Source of the DNA: Tyzzerella sp963558545
Lineage (GTDB): Bacteria > Bacillota > Clostridia > Lachnospirales > CAG-274
Assembly: GCF_963558545.1 (NCBI RefSeq)
Contig: NZ_CAUWHO010000008.1
Coordinates: forward strand, 1 to 64,000
Reading direction: 5' to 3'
DNA length: 64,000 nt
Positions 8,684-17,700 of this stretch are shown here, piece by piece. The position numbers were made by a program, and so were the translations under genes. Position 1 is the first letter of the stretch; each line of letters opens with the position of its first letter. The notes under the pieces were generated by a model. It was not told the DNA's origin and did not search any database. It worked only from the letters and a program-made list of their open reading frames with translations.

Positions 8684-10129
8684 TTATATGCACTCCTCTA
8701 TTATTTCTTTTTTTCTTTGTATCATTTCATCTATACGGCTTATATAATCATCTACACTTTTTACATTAAAAGCTCTTTTTATAAGATTTTTATCTTCAAA
8801 ATAAAATTTACTTGTAGCACCAGCCCCAAAAGAAATAATAGTTTGTTTTTCTTCCATTATTTGTATGTTATAAAAACATTCTAATCCTTCTTTACAGTAT
8901 CCTACATTTTCAAAATTACCTATCATATTTTTTTGTCTATACATATAATAAGGGTACATATCCATTTTTCTAGCATAATCTTTTGTTATACTTATCATTT
9001 TTTCCATTTCGTAAAAAGAGCTAGGGTTAAAACTATCTATGTTTTCATTAAGCCTAGATGCTCTTTTTAAAGCAAGGGTATGGACAGTTAAACTTTCTGG
9101 GCTTAAATTAAAAATCTTATCCATAGTGTATAAAACTTCTTTAGATGTTTCATCTGTAAGTCCTAAAATAATATCTGTGTTTATATTGTTATGCCCTTCT
9201 TCTCGTGCCATATAAAATGCCTCTAAAAAGTCCTTTTCTAAATGGTTTCTTCCTATAAGTTTTAAAGTTTTATCATTCATTGTTTGAGGGTTTATAGATA
9301 TTCTACTAGCGTTAAAATATTTCATTGTTTTAAGCTTTTCTCTAGTTATGGTATCAGCTCTACCTGCCTCTATTGTATATTCTACTAAAGGCTTTTTAAA
9401 ATTATCTGCTATCATTTTTAAAAATCTATAAAACTGAATTTCATTTAAAGAAGAAGGTGTACCTCCACCTATGTATATGCTTTCTATTTCATAGCTATTA
9501 ACATAATCTTTCATAGCTAGTATTTCTTTTTCTAAACAATCTAAATACAAATCTACTTTTTTAGTATATTGACTAAGGTTAAAAGCTGTAAAAGAACAAT
9601 ATACACATCTTGTAGGGCAAAATGGTATACCTAAATATATAGATATTTTATTTTTATTATTATTTTTTAATATATTTTTTTCTATTTTAGCTATTCCTAT
9701 TGCTAAATCTATTTTTTCATCTGTCGTTAAGTATTTTTCTTTTAGCATATTTTTAATACTATTTTCGGAAAAACCTTCATCTAAAAGCTCATTTATTTTT
9801 TTAGTAGGCCTAACACCTGTTAATATTCCCCAAGGCATATCTAAAGGCCTTATTTCCTGTATAGCTTGAAAAACAGTAAGCTTTATTATTCTAGATTCTT
9901 CTTTAGAAAATCCATCTTCTTTTATATTTTCCAAGCTATTTTCTTTACAAACTATTTCTTCTTTATTTTTATATATTTTACAAATAGATATATTATCTTT
10001 AACACTACTTTTTATAACTATATTATCATCTAAAATATCATCTACTTGTGTTATTTTTTCTCCAAAATAAAATAATTGAATAACTGAAAGCACCTCATCT
10101 AAATGTTTATGCTCCACTATATAATACAT
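8684..10129 (-). CDS. hemZ: HemZ-type coproporphyrinogen dehydrogenase, radical SAM
   Basis: Oxygen-independent coproporphyrinogen III oxidase family, 481 aa. The radical SAM cluster motif is CPTRCVYC with cysteines at 171, 175 and 178, and ESIYIGGGTPSSLN follows as in HemN. The long N-terminal extension (about 160 residues) before the SAM domain distinguishes HemZ from HemN and HemW. Its place between an MBL hydrolase and hisS is typical of Clostridia. Start ATG has only a weak ribosome site, 14 bases after the upstream stop. Whether it acts in haem synthesis here cannot be judged, since no other haem genes are visible. Confidence 0.88.
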   Translation of the reverse strand: MYYIVEHKHLDEVLSVIQLFYFGEKITQVDDILDDNIVIKSSVKDNISICKIYKNKEEIVCKENSLENIKEDGFSKEESRIIKLTVFQAIQEIRPLDMPWGILTGVRPTKKINELLDEGFSENSIKNMLKEKYLTTDEKIDLAIGIAKIEKNILKNNNKNKISIYLGIPFCPTRCVYCSFTAFNLSQYTKKVDLYLDCLEKEILAMKDYVNSYEIESIYIGGGTPSSLNEIQFYRFLKMIADNFKKPLVEYTIEAGRADTITREKLKTMKYFNASRISINPQTMNDKTLKLIGRNHLEKDFLEAFYMAREEGHNNINTDIILGLTDETSKEVLYTMDKIFNLSPESLTVHTLALKRASRLNENIDSFNPSSFYEMEKMISITKDYARKMDMYPYYMYRQKNMIGNFENVGYCKEGLECFYNIQIMEEKQTIISFGAGATSKFYFEDKNLIKRAFNVKSVDDYISRIDEMIQRKKEIIEECI

Positions 10130-10143
10130 ATAAAACCAACTTT

Positions 10144-10785
10144 CTAATATTCGTACATATTTCCCATATAAGGATTAATATTTTTTTCTGTTCCTATTGT
10201 AGTTTTGTCGCCGTGTCCACAATAAACTACTGTTTCATCTGGTAAATCTTTAAGCCTTGTAACAGATTTTATTAAATCTGATGAGTTTCCATAAGGAAAG
10301 TCTGTTCTACCAACAGAACCATAAAATAAAGTATCTCCAGAAAAAAGTATATTTTCTTTTTCAAAATATAAACACATACCTCCTGGCGTATGTCCTGGAG
10401 TTTTTAAGGCTTTAAAGGATAAACTATCCCCAAATTTAAACACTTCATTATCTTTTAAAGCTATATCTGCTTTTAATGATATTTTAGCATTTATCATATG
10501 AGAAAGGTTATTCTCTGGGTATTCTATCAATATTTCTTCTCCTTGGCATATAACAACAGGTGTGTTATACCTTTCCTTTATATCTTTACAAGCACCTATA
10601 TGGTCAAAATGTCCGTGTGTTAAAACTATATATTTCACATTTAGTTTTTCTTTTTCTATTACATTTATAAGCCTATCCGAATCTGCACCTGGGTCTATTA
10701 TTATAGCATTGTTTGTATCATCTTCTATTGCAAAATAACAATTTTGCATCATCGCTCCACCAACTATTTCAACTTTTACTTTCAT
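10144..10785 (-). CDS. MBL-fold metallo-hydrolase (glyoxalase II-like)
   Basis: Zinc hydrolase of 213 aa with the metallo-beta-lactamase fold. The metal motif HGHFDH is at residues 57-62; later GHTPGGMCLYF, SGDTLFYGSVGRTD and YCGHGDKTTIG supply the other ligands. The length and motifs match the short glyoxalase II-like group found in clostridial rel-dtd-MBL-hemZ runs. The substrate is not determined: hydroxyacylglutathione is unlikely as physiological substrate in an organism of this type. It starts 9 bases after dtd ends. Confidence 0.88.
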   Translation of the reverse strand: MKVKVEIVGGAMMQNCYFAIEDDTNNAIIIDPGADSDRLINVIEKEKLNVKYIVLTHGHFDHIGACKDIKERYNTPVVICQGEEILIEYPENNLSHMINAKISLKADIALKDNEVFKFGDSLSFKALKTPGHTPGGMCLYFEKENILFSGDTLFYGSVGRTDFPYGNSSDLIKSVTRLKDLPDETVVYCGHGDKTTIGTEKNINPYMGNMYEY

Positions 10786-10794
10786 ATTAGCCTC

Positions 10795-11244
10795 CTAAAA
10801 TAATTTATCACTATCTAAAAGTATAGTAATAGGACCATCGTTTATAAGCTCTACCTGCATATCTGCTCTAAATATACCTGTTTCTACTTTATCATAATTA
10901 TTTTTAACATAATCTATAAAATCATTAAATATTTTTTCTGCATCATCTGGCTTAGCACCACCTACAAAACTAGGACGGCGTCCTTTTCTAGCATCTGCAT
11001 AAACTGTAAAATTAGGTACTATTAATAATCCTAAATTTAAATCTTTTATAGATAAATTAAGCTTATCCTCATCATCTTCAAATATTCTAATATTTATAAT
11101 TTTATCACACATATACTTAAATGTTTCTACATTATCTGTGTCATTAACAGCAACAAGAGCAACTATACCTTTATCTATTTTACCTACTGTTTGTTTATTT
11201 ATATCTACTTTTGCCTTTGTTACTCTTTGTAAAACAACTCGCAT
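10795..11244 (-). CDS. dtd: D-aminoacyl-tRNA deacylase
   Basis: Removes D-amino acids and mischarged glycine from tRNA, 149 aa. The family start MRVVLQRVTKAKV is clear. The cross-subunit Gly-Pro motif appears as GPITILLDS near the C-terminus, and the segment NFTVYADARKGRRPSF matches the SQ-motif region with NF in place of the usual SQF. It lies 9 bases after rel, the usual neighbour in Firmicutes. Confidence 0.95.
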   Translation of the reverse strand: MRVVLQRVTKAKVDINKQTVGKIDKGIVALVAVNDTDNVETFKYMCDKIINIRIFEDDEDKLNLSIKDLNLGLLIVPNFTVYADARKGRRPSFVGGAKPDDAEKIFNDFIDYVKNNYDKVETGIFRADMQVELINDGPITILLDSDKLF

Positions 11245-11253
11245 ATTATCCTC

Positions 11254-13485
11254 CTATGTTGTAATCCTTTGTATATCATATACACCTTTTACATTTTTTA
11301 TTTTTTTACATACATATTCTAGCTCTGTTTTATCACTTATAGTTATAGTTGCATCTATAATAAACTCTGTTTTAGTAGTTCTTGCATTAATATTTTTAAG
11401 AGATAGCTTTTCATCTGTAAATACCTTTGTTATATCTACTAAAAGTCCTAGCCTATCTTCACCTGTTATTCTTACTTCTGCTAAAAACTCTTTATTTTTA
11501 CTATTATTCAAGCTCCAGTTTGCCTCAACTAGCCTTTTTCTATCATCTTCTAAAAGATTTATTATATTTATACAATCTGTCCTATGGATAGATACACCTC
11601 TACCTTTAGTAATAAATCCTACTATTTCATCACCAGGTACAGGGCTACAACATTTAGATACTCTAGCATCTAGTCCAGTTATACCGTGTATCACTATACC
11701 AGAATCATTTTTATATTTTCTTTTATATTGATTATTTGTATTAGCATTTGATATATTTTCTGCTGTTTCTTTTAATATTTCCTCAGCAGTTTTATTTTTA
11801 TTTATATCCTTTTTTAAATCTTCTATAAGCCTATTTATTATTTGCCCTTCTTTTAACCCACCGTGTCCAATGGCTGCACATATAGCGTCCCAATCTCTAA
11901 AACCATATCTTTCTAAAACTCTTTTAATTCTAAAAGGTGTAGCTAATTCACTAAAAATAAAGCCTTTTCTTTTAGACTCTTTTTCTAGCATTTCTTTTCC
12001 TCTTAGTATATTTTCTTCTTTATTTATAGTTTTAAACCATTGGTTTATTTTATTTTTGGCTTCACTACTTTTAACCATTTTTATCCAGTCCATACTAGGT
12101 CCACGAGAATTTTGGCTTGTTATTATTTCTATCCTATCTCCATTTTGCAAAATATAATCAAATGTTACTATTTTACCATTTACTCTAGCTCCTACCATAG
12201 TATTACCAACTGCACTGTGTATAGAATAAGCAAAATCTATTGGTATAGAACCATAAGGCAAGCTCTTTACCTCTCCTGTTGGTGTAAAGCAGTACACATT
12301 TTCATTAAAAGAGTCTAAGTCTGTTTTTATAGTATCCATAAACTCTTTATTATCAGACATATCTTTTTGCCATTCTAATATTTGTCTAAGCCAAGTAAGT
12401 TTTTCTTCTTCTGCAGATTCTTTAACATTTTGGTTACCAGATTTATATTTCCAATGAGCTGCTATACCATATTCTGCTATACGGTGCATCTCTAATGTTC
12501 TAATTTGTATTTCAAAAGGCAATCCCTCTGGGCCTATAAGTGTATTATGTAAAGACTGATACATATTAGACTTAGGCATAGCTATATAATCTTTAAACCT
12601 ACTAGGGATAGGTTTATACATTTCGTGAACAATTCCCAAAACCTCATAACAATCTCTTATACTATTTACTATTACTCTTACTGCAAAAAGGTCAAATATT
12701 TGGTCTAATGTTTTATCCTGATTAAGCATTTTTTTATAAATACTAAAAAAATGTTTAGGTCTTCCATATATTTCACATTTTAGATTATCCTCTTCACATT
12801 TTTGTGATATTTCTTTAACTATTCTCTCTACATATTCTTCTCTGTGGTGTTTTTTACGTTCTATCTTTTCTGCTAAATCATAGTATGCCGTAGGGTCTAA
12901 ATACCTAAGACATAAATCCTCAAGTTCTATTTTTATTTTAAATATACCAAGCCTTGTAGCTAATGGTGCATATATATCTAATGTTTCTTGAGCTTTCTCT
13001 CTCTGCTTTTCTTTGCTCATAAACTGTAGTGTTCTCATATTGTGCAATCTATCTGCCACTTTTATTAATATTACTCTTATATCTTTTGCCATAGCAAGAA
13101 ACATTTTTCTATAATTTTCTGCTTGCAATTCTTCTTTAGATGAAGATGAGTAAGTAAATTTATCAAGCTTTGTAACACCACTTACAATGTTTGCTATCTC
13201 ATCACTAAAAAGATTTTTTAAGTCTTCAAAAGAATATTTAGTATCTTCTATTACATCGTGTAAAATACCTGCTACAATAGATTCTAAGTCTAGCTCTAGC
13301 TCTGCTAATATAATAGCAACACAAAGAGGATGTATTATATAAGGCTCTCCAGACTTTCTAAGCTGTTCTCCGTGTGCTTTTTTTGCTAATATATATGCCT
13401 TTTCTATAAGACTAAAATCTGTTACTGGATGGTATTTTTTCACCTTTTCTATTAACTTATTATAAAGTAGTTCACATTCTTCCAT
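11254..13485 (-). CDS. rel: Bifunctional (p)ppGpp synthetase/hydrolase
   Basis: Stringent-response enzyme of the Rel/SpoT type, 743 aa from the chosen start. The hydrolase HD domain shows LHDVIEDT near residue 80 and RLHNMRT; the synthetase domain has YGRPKHFFSIYKKM near 240; TGS (VYCFTPTGEVKSLPYGS) lies near 390; the C-terminal ACT domain ends the protein. An upstream in-frame ATG at 13491 touches the AAGGAGG ribosome site, so the ATG at 13485, six bases downstream of it, is the better start. A good promoter lies 40 bases upstream, making rel first gene of rel-dtd-MBL-hemZ-hisS-aspS. Confidence 0.96.
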   Translation of the reverse strand: MEECELLYNKLIEKVKKYHPVTDFSLIEKAYILAKKAHGEQLRKSGEPYIIHPLCVAIILAELELDLESIVAGILHDVIEDTKYSFEDLKNLFSDEIANIVSGVTKLDKFTYSSSSKEELQAENYRKMFLAMAKDIRVILIKVADRLHNMRTLQFMSKEKQREKAQETLDIYAPLATRLGIFKIKIELEDLCLRYLDPTAYYDLAEKIERKKHHREEYVERIVKEISQKCEEDNLKCEIYGRPKHFFSIYKKMLNQDKTLDQIFDLFAVRVIVNSIRDCYEVLGIVHEMYKPIPSRFKDYIAMPKSNMYQSLHNTLIGPEGLPFEIQIRTLEMHRIAEYGIAAHWKYKSGNQNVKESAEEEKLTWLRQILEWQKDMSDNKEFMDTIKTDLDSFNENVYCFTPTGEVKSLPYGSIPIDFAYSIHSAVGNTMVGARVNGKIVTFDYILQNGDRIEIITSQNSRGPSMDWIKMVKSSEAKNKINQWFKTINKEENILRGKEMLEKESKRKGFIFSELATPFRIKRVLERYGFRDWDAICAAIGHGGLKEGQIINRLIEDLKKDINKNKTAEEILKETAENISNANTNNQYKRKYKNDSGIVIHGITGLDARVSKCCSPVPGDEIVGFITKGRGVSIHRTDCINIINLLEDDRKRLVEANWSLNNSKNKEFLAEVRITGEDRLGLLVDITKVFTDEKLSLKNINARTTKTEFIIDATITISDKTELEYVCKKIKNVKGVYDIQRITT

Positions 13486-13522
13486 AAGCATCCTCCTTCC
13501 AAAATTAATTATGTTAATTACT

Positions 13523-13551
13523 ATTATATTAAGTTTTTAATATAATTTCAA
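13523..13551 (-). promoter_or_regulatory. Sigma-A promoter for the rel operon
   Basis: On the minus strand TTGAAA and TATAAT are separated by exactly 17 bases; transcription would begin about 30 bases before the rel start codon. No terminator is seen between rel and aspS, so this may serve six genes. Confidence 0.7.
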
Positions 13552-13591
13552 GTAAAAACAAATTTTTAGCTATTTTTATTAGTATAAAAAC

Positions 13592-13622
13592 AAAGGGTAC
13601 TGTGTTTTTTACAATACCCTTT
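13592..13622 (-). terminator. Terminator ending the thiamine-uptake operon
   Basis: A 12-bp stem (AAAGGGTATTGT pairing with ACAGTACCCTTT, one U-G pair when read on the minus strand) and a 7-base loop are followed by a T-rich tail. The wobble pair is allowed only on the minus strand, which supports leftward use. Confidence 0.85.
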
Positions 13623-13659
13623 AATTTCCTTATATAATATCTCTAAAAACTAACTAATT

Positions 13660-14472
13660 TTATAAAAAAAACGACACCTTGTTTAAAGCATATTCCGAAT
13701 ACTCATTGTAGCTGTTAATTGTAATAGATTTTTTAAATCTTTTTTGTGCTTTTTTGTATTTTTCTTTATTAAAGCTAACAACACCTAAATTGTAGTATAA
13801 ATTAGACCTAAAATTTCTGTTTAATACCTGTGATAATATATGAAAAAATCCTAAACAAGACACTACGCCACCTAAGGCTATTATAGCATTACTAGTTAAA
13901 AAAATACCTATTAAAAATAATGGTACACCAACTATTGCTAAAAGTGGGTTAAATTTTATCCTTATATAAGAAAGCCTATCTCCTCCTAGTGCCATTTGGT
14001 TATCTTCCTTTTGAAAACTGTACACTTTAGACCTTGTCCTATTTTTCTTTGACTTTAGCTTTTTTTTAGGTTTAGGCACAACTACATTATCACCTAACAC
14101 CTTGTACTCCTCAACAACGCCACCTTTTATTTTAAATAATATATTAACATCTTTTTTTAATGTTTTTAAATTTTCTGCTTTAACATCTTTGCTTATTTGA
14201 AGTATATAATATTCTTCCTCTTTATAAGGCTCCAAAGTTTCTATTACTATTAGTTCTAACGCTTTATTATATATTATATCTGTTTTAAAAATATAACCTT
14301 TTGTATCCGTCACCTTCATAGTTTTTTTAGATACACTTTCTTCTTCAAGTGGCAAGCTAAATTTTATATACCAGTATATTTTTTCTTCTATATTTTCTAT
14401 TTCATTTTTAAATTTTTCGTTTATATCTTTTTCAGATGCGTCTAATTTTATTTTCTTATCATTATAAGCCAT
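13660..14472 (-). CDS. Unknown membrane protein at the end of the thiamine operon
   Basis: Not recognised; 270 aa from the ATG at 14472, chosen because GGAGAG lies 7 bases before it (a TTG at 14487 would add five residues). Visible: a charged soluble N-terminal part (1-130), a very basic stretch near 134-150 rich in Lys-Pro, two adjacent hydrophobic segments at about 176-193 and 196-212 forming a membrane hairpin, and a C-terminal TPR-like helix pair (YYNLGVVSFNKEKYKKAQ). It lies 58 bases after thiZ with no terminator between, and the operon terminator follows it, so it is probably co-regulated by the TPP riboswitch. A link to thiamine uptake is inferred only from position. Confidence 0.75.
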   Translation of the reverse strand: MAYNDKKIKLDASEKDINEKFKNEIENIEEKIYWYIKFSLPLEEESVSKKTMKVTDTKGYIFKTDIIYNKALELIVIETLEPYKEEEYYILQISKDVKAENLKTLKKDVNILFKIKGGVVEEYKVLGDNVVVPKPKKKLKSKKNRTRSKVYSFQKEDNQMALGGDRLSYIRIKFNPLLAIVGVPLFLIGIFLTSNAIIALGGVVSCLGFFHILSQVLNRNFRSNLYYNLGVVSFNKEKYKKAQKRFKKSITINSYNEYSEYALNKVSFFL

Positions 14473-14530
14473 CGATACACTCTCCAAAATTAATTTTGTA
14501 TTTTGTATATCGTCAATTATTAATTATTTT

Positions 14531-15277
14531 TTAGTTTTCTTCTAAATATTTTTTTAGGCAATCTGTTATTTCCTTATAGTATAATAAAAATTCATTGCTT
14601 GTCCTAAAATTTTCTACATTGTTATTTATATCTAAAGATAGTACTATATTAGCTGGTTTTTTAGATAATATATATATTTTATCAGATAAATATATGGCCT
14701 CGTTTATATCGTGAGTTATAAATACCGTTGTTTTATTCTCATATTTAATCATTTGTTTAAACCATTCATATATACTTTCTTTAGTTATACTATCTAGTGC
14801 AGAAAAAGGCTCATCAAATAGCATTAAATCGCTTTCTTTTAAATATGCTCGTATAAAAGATACCCTTTGTTTCATACCACCTGATAGCTCATTAGGATAT
14901 TTATTAATATGTTGTGATAACCCAAATTTTTCTAATATAGGTATAGCCTTTTCGTAAGCTAATTTCTTATTTATTCCCTTTATTTTAAAAGATAAACAAA
15001 CATTGTCTAAAACATTAAGGTATGGTAGTAACAAATGTTTTTGTGTCATATAGCTTATATTTTTCTTTTTATTTGTAATATCTTCTCCTTGTAAAAATAT
15101 CTTTCCTGTATCTGCTTTTTCAAAACCTGCTAGTATATTAAAAAGGGTTGTTTTACCAACCCCACTTTTACCAAGAAAAGATACTATTTTACCTTTTTTA
15201 AAAGAAAAATTTATATCGTCTATTATTCCTATATTGTCATAAGATTTACTTATATTTTCTAATCTTATATAGTCCAT
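14531..15277 (-). CDS. thiZ: ABC transporter ATPase, thiamine-precursor uptake (ThiZ-like)
   Basis: ATP-binding subunit of 248 aa in the nitrate/sulfonate/taurine-type family. Walker A GKSGVGKT at residues 36-43, signature LSGGMKQR at 131-138, Walker B LMLFDEP at 151-157 and a switch histidine in FITHDINEA. It sits in the order permease, binding protein, ATPase under a TPP riboswitch, as in ThiXYZ systems that import hydroxymethylpyrimidine or its formyl derivative. Family identity is firm; substrate is inferred from the riboswitch. Confidence 0.88.
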   Translation of the reverse strand: MDYIRLENISKSYDNIGIIDDINFSFKKGKIVSFLGKSGVGKTTLFNILAGFEKADTGKIFLQGEDITNKKKNISYMTQKHLLLPYLNVLDNVCLSFKIKGINKKLAYEKAIPILEKFGLSQHINKYPNELSGGMKQRVSFIRAYLKESDLMLFDEPFSALDSITKESIYEWFKQMIKYENKTTVFITHDINEAIYLSDKIYILSKKPANIVLSLDINNNVENFRTSNEFLLYYKEITDCLKKYLEEN

Positions 15278-15298
15278 TTTTTCTCCTTTAATTTAATC

Positions 15299-16333
15299 TT
15301 ATTCTGGTAAATAGTCATTTGTAAAGCCTTTATCTTTTAAATCTTTTTTTACTATGCCCTTTTTATATAACCAGTCATAAAATCTATTCCATCTATCAGA
15401 GTCTATATATCCCCATCTTTCTACCTCACTTTTATATTCATTAGCAAGGTACTTTTGGCTTTCTATTAGCATATCAAGTTCATACTCTGGTGCAAATTTA
15501 TGTAATATTTCTGCACTTTCTTCTGGATTTTCTATTGCATATTCATATCCTTTTTTAGTAGCTTTTAAAAATCTTTTAGCTGTATCTTCATTTTCTTTTA
15601 AATATTTTTCACTAGATACTATAACAGGCGTATAAAAATCTAAATTAGGGTCTACATCTTTAAATTTTATAAAGTTGTAATCTATCCCTTTAACCTTTGC
15701 CATCATAGTATCCCAAGCTTCAAATACCCATACAGCATCTACATTTGTTTGTATAGCAGATACAGCATCTGTTATAGAACTATGGTAAAGTTCCACTTTA
15801 TTAAAATCTCCGCCCTCATTCTCCATAACTTGTTTTATAGTAGCTTGTTCTAGCTCACTATCCCAAGTAGCATATACTTTTCCTTCTAAGTTTTTAAAAT
15901 TATCTATATTTTTCTCTTTTAAAGATAAAATACCAGATGTATTATGTTGTATAATAGATGCAACTGCCATTATAGGAAAATTATCATTTTCATTTATAGC
16001 AGTACCCATAGTGTCTTGAAAAGAAACCCCAAAGTCAGCTTTACCAGCAGCTACTAAAGCTGTTGTAGATTCTTCTGGTGGATTTAATACTTCTAAGTCT
16101 ATCCCTTCTTCACTATAAAATCCTTTTTCTAAAGCCACATATATACCTGTGTGATTAGTATTAGGTGTCCAGTCTAATAAAAAACTAACTTTGTCATTCT
16201 CCTTTTCTTCTGTATTTTCAGATTGTTCACTATTTTTAACTTCTTCTGTACTAACTTGTTGGTTTTTTGTACCACAACCTACAAATAAACTACATATTAA
16301 AAATATACATAAAATTTTACTAAATATCTTCAT
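15299..16333 (-). CDS. thiY: Substrate-binding lipoprotein, thiamine-precursor uptake (ThiY-like)
   Basis: NMT1/THI5-like solute-binding protein of 344 aa. The signal peptide ends in the lipobox LFVGC with the lipidated cysteine at residue 20, followed by an acidic Ser/Glu-rich spacer. The mature domain opens with VSFLLDWTPNTNHTGIYVA and EKGFYSEEGIDLEVL, typical of pyrimidine-precursor binding proteins related to THI5. It is anchored outside the membrane and would deliver substrate to ThiX. Position under the TPP riboswitch supports a thiamine pyrimidine ligand; other ligands of the NMT1 fold cannot be excluded by eye. Confidence 0.88.
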   Translation of the reverse strand: MKIFSKILCIFLICSLFVGCGTKNQQVSTEEVKNSEQSENTEEKENDKVSFLLDWTPNTNHTGIYVALEKGFYSEEGIDLEVLNPPEESTTALVAAGKADFGVSFQDTMGTAINENDNFPIMAVASIIQHNTSGILSLKEKNIDNFKNLEGKVYATWDSELEQATIKQVMENEGGDFNKVELYHSSITDAVSAIQTNVDAVWVFEAWDTMMAKVKGIDYNFIKFKDVDPNLDFYTPVIVSSEKYLKENEDTAKRFLKATKKGYEYAIENPEESAEILHKFAPEYELDMLIESQKYLANEYKSEVERWGYIDSDRWNRFYDWLYKKGIVKKDLKDKGFTNDYLPE

Positions 16334-16341
16334 TTTTTAAC

Positions 16342-17097
16342 CTATTCTTTCCAATATATTATTTTCTTTTCCAAAATTCTTATAACCCATACTAGTAACA
16401 AACTAAGTAAACTAATTATTATAATACTTGCAAACATTTTATCAAAAGCATAGCTTTTTTTTACCCTTGTCATATAAACTCCTATACCCTTTTCTCCTCC
16501 TAGCCATTCAGATACAACAGCACCAACTATTGCATAAGTTGCAGCTATTTTTAACCCAGAAAAAAAGCTTTGCATAGCTAATGGTATCTTTACAATAAAC
16601 AAAGTTTTTATGTAACTACTATCCATAGACTTCATTAACTTTAGCATATCTTCATCTACATCTTTAAACCCTGTTAGTATACTTATAGTCATAGGGAAAA
16701 AACAAGTAGAAAATATAAGTAATATTTTAGGCATAATACCAAATCCAAACCAAAGTACAATAATAGGTGCTATTGCTACTGTTGGTACTGTTTGGCTAAT
16801 TACTAAAATAGGATATATAGCCCTATCAAAAATTTTATATTTATCCATAATAATAGCTAGTATAAAACTAAATATTATACTTATAGAAAGCCCTATTGCA
16901 GCCTCTAAAAGAGTAATCCATATATGGCTAAATATTAATTTAAAATCTTTTATAAAAGCTAACACTACCTCTACTGGACTAGGTAGCATAAACTTAGGAA
17001 CAAGCTCTGTATAACTTATTACTTGCCATAGTATAATTATTAGTAAGACTGTTAGTGCACTTATATTTTTATTTATTATGTTTTGAAATTTTTTCAT
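16342..17097 (-). CDS. thiX: ABC transporter permease, thiamine-precursor uptake (ThiX-like)
   Basis: Membrane subunit of 251 aa with about six hydrophobic segments. The EAA loop that docks the ATPase is recognisable in the region LMKSMDSSYIKTLFIVKIPL near residue 150. It begins inside the preceding thiamine-binding protein gene (29-base overlap), so translation is coupled. The family covers taurine, sulfonate and pyrimidine precursors; the riboswitch points to the last. Confidence 0.88.
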   Translation of the reverse strand: MKKFQNIINKNISALTVLLIIILWQVISYTELVPKFMLPSPVEVVLAFIKDFKLIFSHIWITLLEAAIGLSISIIFSFILAIIMDKYKIFDRAIYPILVISQTVPTVAIAPIIVLWFGFGIMPKILLIFSTCFFPMTISILTGFKDVDEDMLKLMKSMDSSYIKTLFIVKIPLAMQSFFSGLKIAATYAIVGAVVSEWLGGEKGIGVYMTRVKKSYAFDKMFASIIIISLLSLLLVWVIRILEKKIIYWKE

Positions 17098-17374
17098 CTA
17101 TGCTCATTACTCCTGAAGGACTATATGATATTTTTATATATGTTAATATATCTTTAGCACCCTCTTTTTCAGCTGTTAATATACTTTCTTTTAATATATC
17201 TAATATTTCATTTAACTGGCCTTCTACAACTGTTTCAAAAGGACCTACAACCATATTAAGACCTTTACTCTTTATATGTTCTATTACCTTGTCAATAACC
17301 CTTATGTTTTCATCTTTTTCTGGTAATCTTGGTAATAATTGTATTGCCATACTTGCCTCATATTTTTTATTCAT
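17069..17374 (-). CDS. Thiamine-binding protein, MTH1187/YkoF-like (DUF77)
   Basis: Small soluble protein of 101 aa with the ferredoxin-like DUF77 fold, members of which bind thiamine and often accompany ThiXYZ transporters. Typical segments are ASMAIQLLPRL, VVGPFETVVEGQLNEIL and a C-terminal TYIKISYSPSG. First gene after the TPP riboswitch; ATG at 17374 has an AAAGGAGA ribosome site 7 bases upstream. Likely cytoplasmic carrier or sensor of thiamine compounds; the exact role in this family is not established. Confidence 0.85.
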   Translation of the reverse strand: MNKKYEASMAIQLLPRLPEKDENIRVIDKVIEHIKSKGLNMVVGPFETVVEGQLNEILDILKESILTAEKEGAKDILTYIKISYSPSGVMSIDEKISKHNK

Positions 17375-17423
17375 TTTTATTCTCCTTTGTGTAATTTATT
17401 TTAGTTAATACTTTAGGAAAAAT

Positions 17424-17464
17424 AATTTTTTATATACTTTGTATTTAAAGATATAAATAATATC
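17424..17464 (-). repeat. Dispersed intergenic motif, copy D
   Basis: One of four copies of a short motif whose plus-strand core is TACTTTGTAT followed by a run of A and a small inverted repeat. Here the minus strand carries GATAT-5 bases-ATATC, then ATACAAAGTAT, then a run of A. It lies between the riboswitch terminator and the first gene of the thiamine operon. Confidence 0.5.
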
Positions 17465-17475
17465 TTAATTGTAAT

Positions 17476-17506
17476 AAAAAAGTGCAATGGAAAAATACCA
17501 CTGCAC
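17476..17506 (-). terminator. Expression-platform terminator of the TPP riboswitch
   Basis: The minus strand forms GTGCAGTGG, a 7-base loop, then CCATTGCAC (one G-U pair) and at once TTTTTT. Lying between the aptamer and the first gene, it is the likely switch: TPP bound lets it form and stops transcription. Confidence 0.85.
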
Positions 17507-17520
17507 ATAAAATACAATTA

Positions 17521-17612
17521 TATTCTTCCTACGCTGGCATTATCCAGTTCAGGTATAAAGGTTAGATGTATCTATTAACACCCTCTCAGCCAAGAAAACT
17601 TAGCACCCTTGA
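17521..17612 (-). promoter_or_regulatory. TPP riboswitch (THI element)
   Basis: The minus strand carries the conserved core of the thiamine pyrophosphate aptamer in order: GGGTGC, then GGCTGAGAGGG, a variable arm, then CTGAACTGGATAATGCCAGC and GTAGGAA. These are the pyrimidine- and pyrophosphate-sensing parts. A consensus promoter lies upstream and an intrinsic terminator downstream, so control is probably by premature termination of the five-gene uptake operon. Confidence 0.97.
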
Positions 17613-17632
17613 ATAGTATTAACTTAATTTTA

Positions 17633-17661
17633 AGTATAAACAAATTATTTTATATTGTCAA
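17633..17661 (-). promoter_or_regulatory. Sigma-A promoter of the thiamine-uptake operon
   Basis: TTGACA, 17 bases, TATACT on the minus strand, placing the start of transcription about 15 bases before the TPP aptamer. Confidence 0.85.
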
Positions 17662-17700
17662 GTATTAATAGTTTATTTATTTTAAGTATATTAACCAAAT

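Noticed and set aside
11138..11731. A 197-codon plus-strand frame across dtd and rel
   Set aside because: It spans the junction of two well-conserved minus-strand genes and shows Ser/Leu-rich shadow composition without motifs.
13660..17661. A nitrate, sulfonate or taurine transporter assignment for the ABC genes
   Set aside because: The protein family would allow it, but the TPP riboswitch and the DUF77 thiamine-binding gene make a thiamine precursor the better reading.
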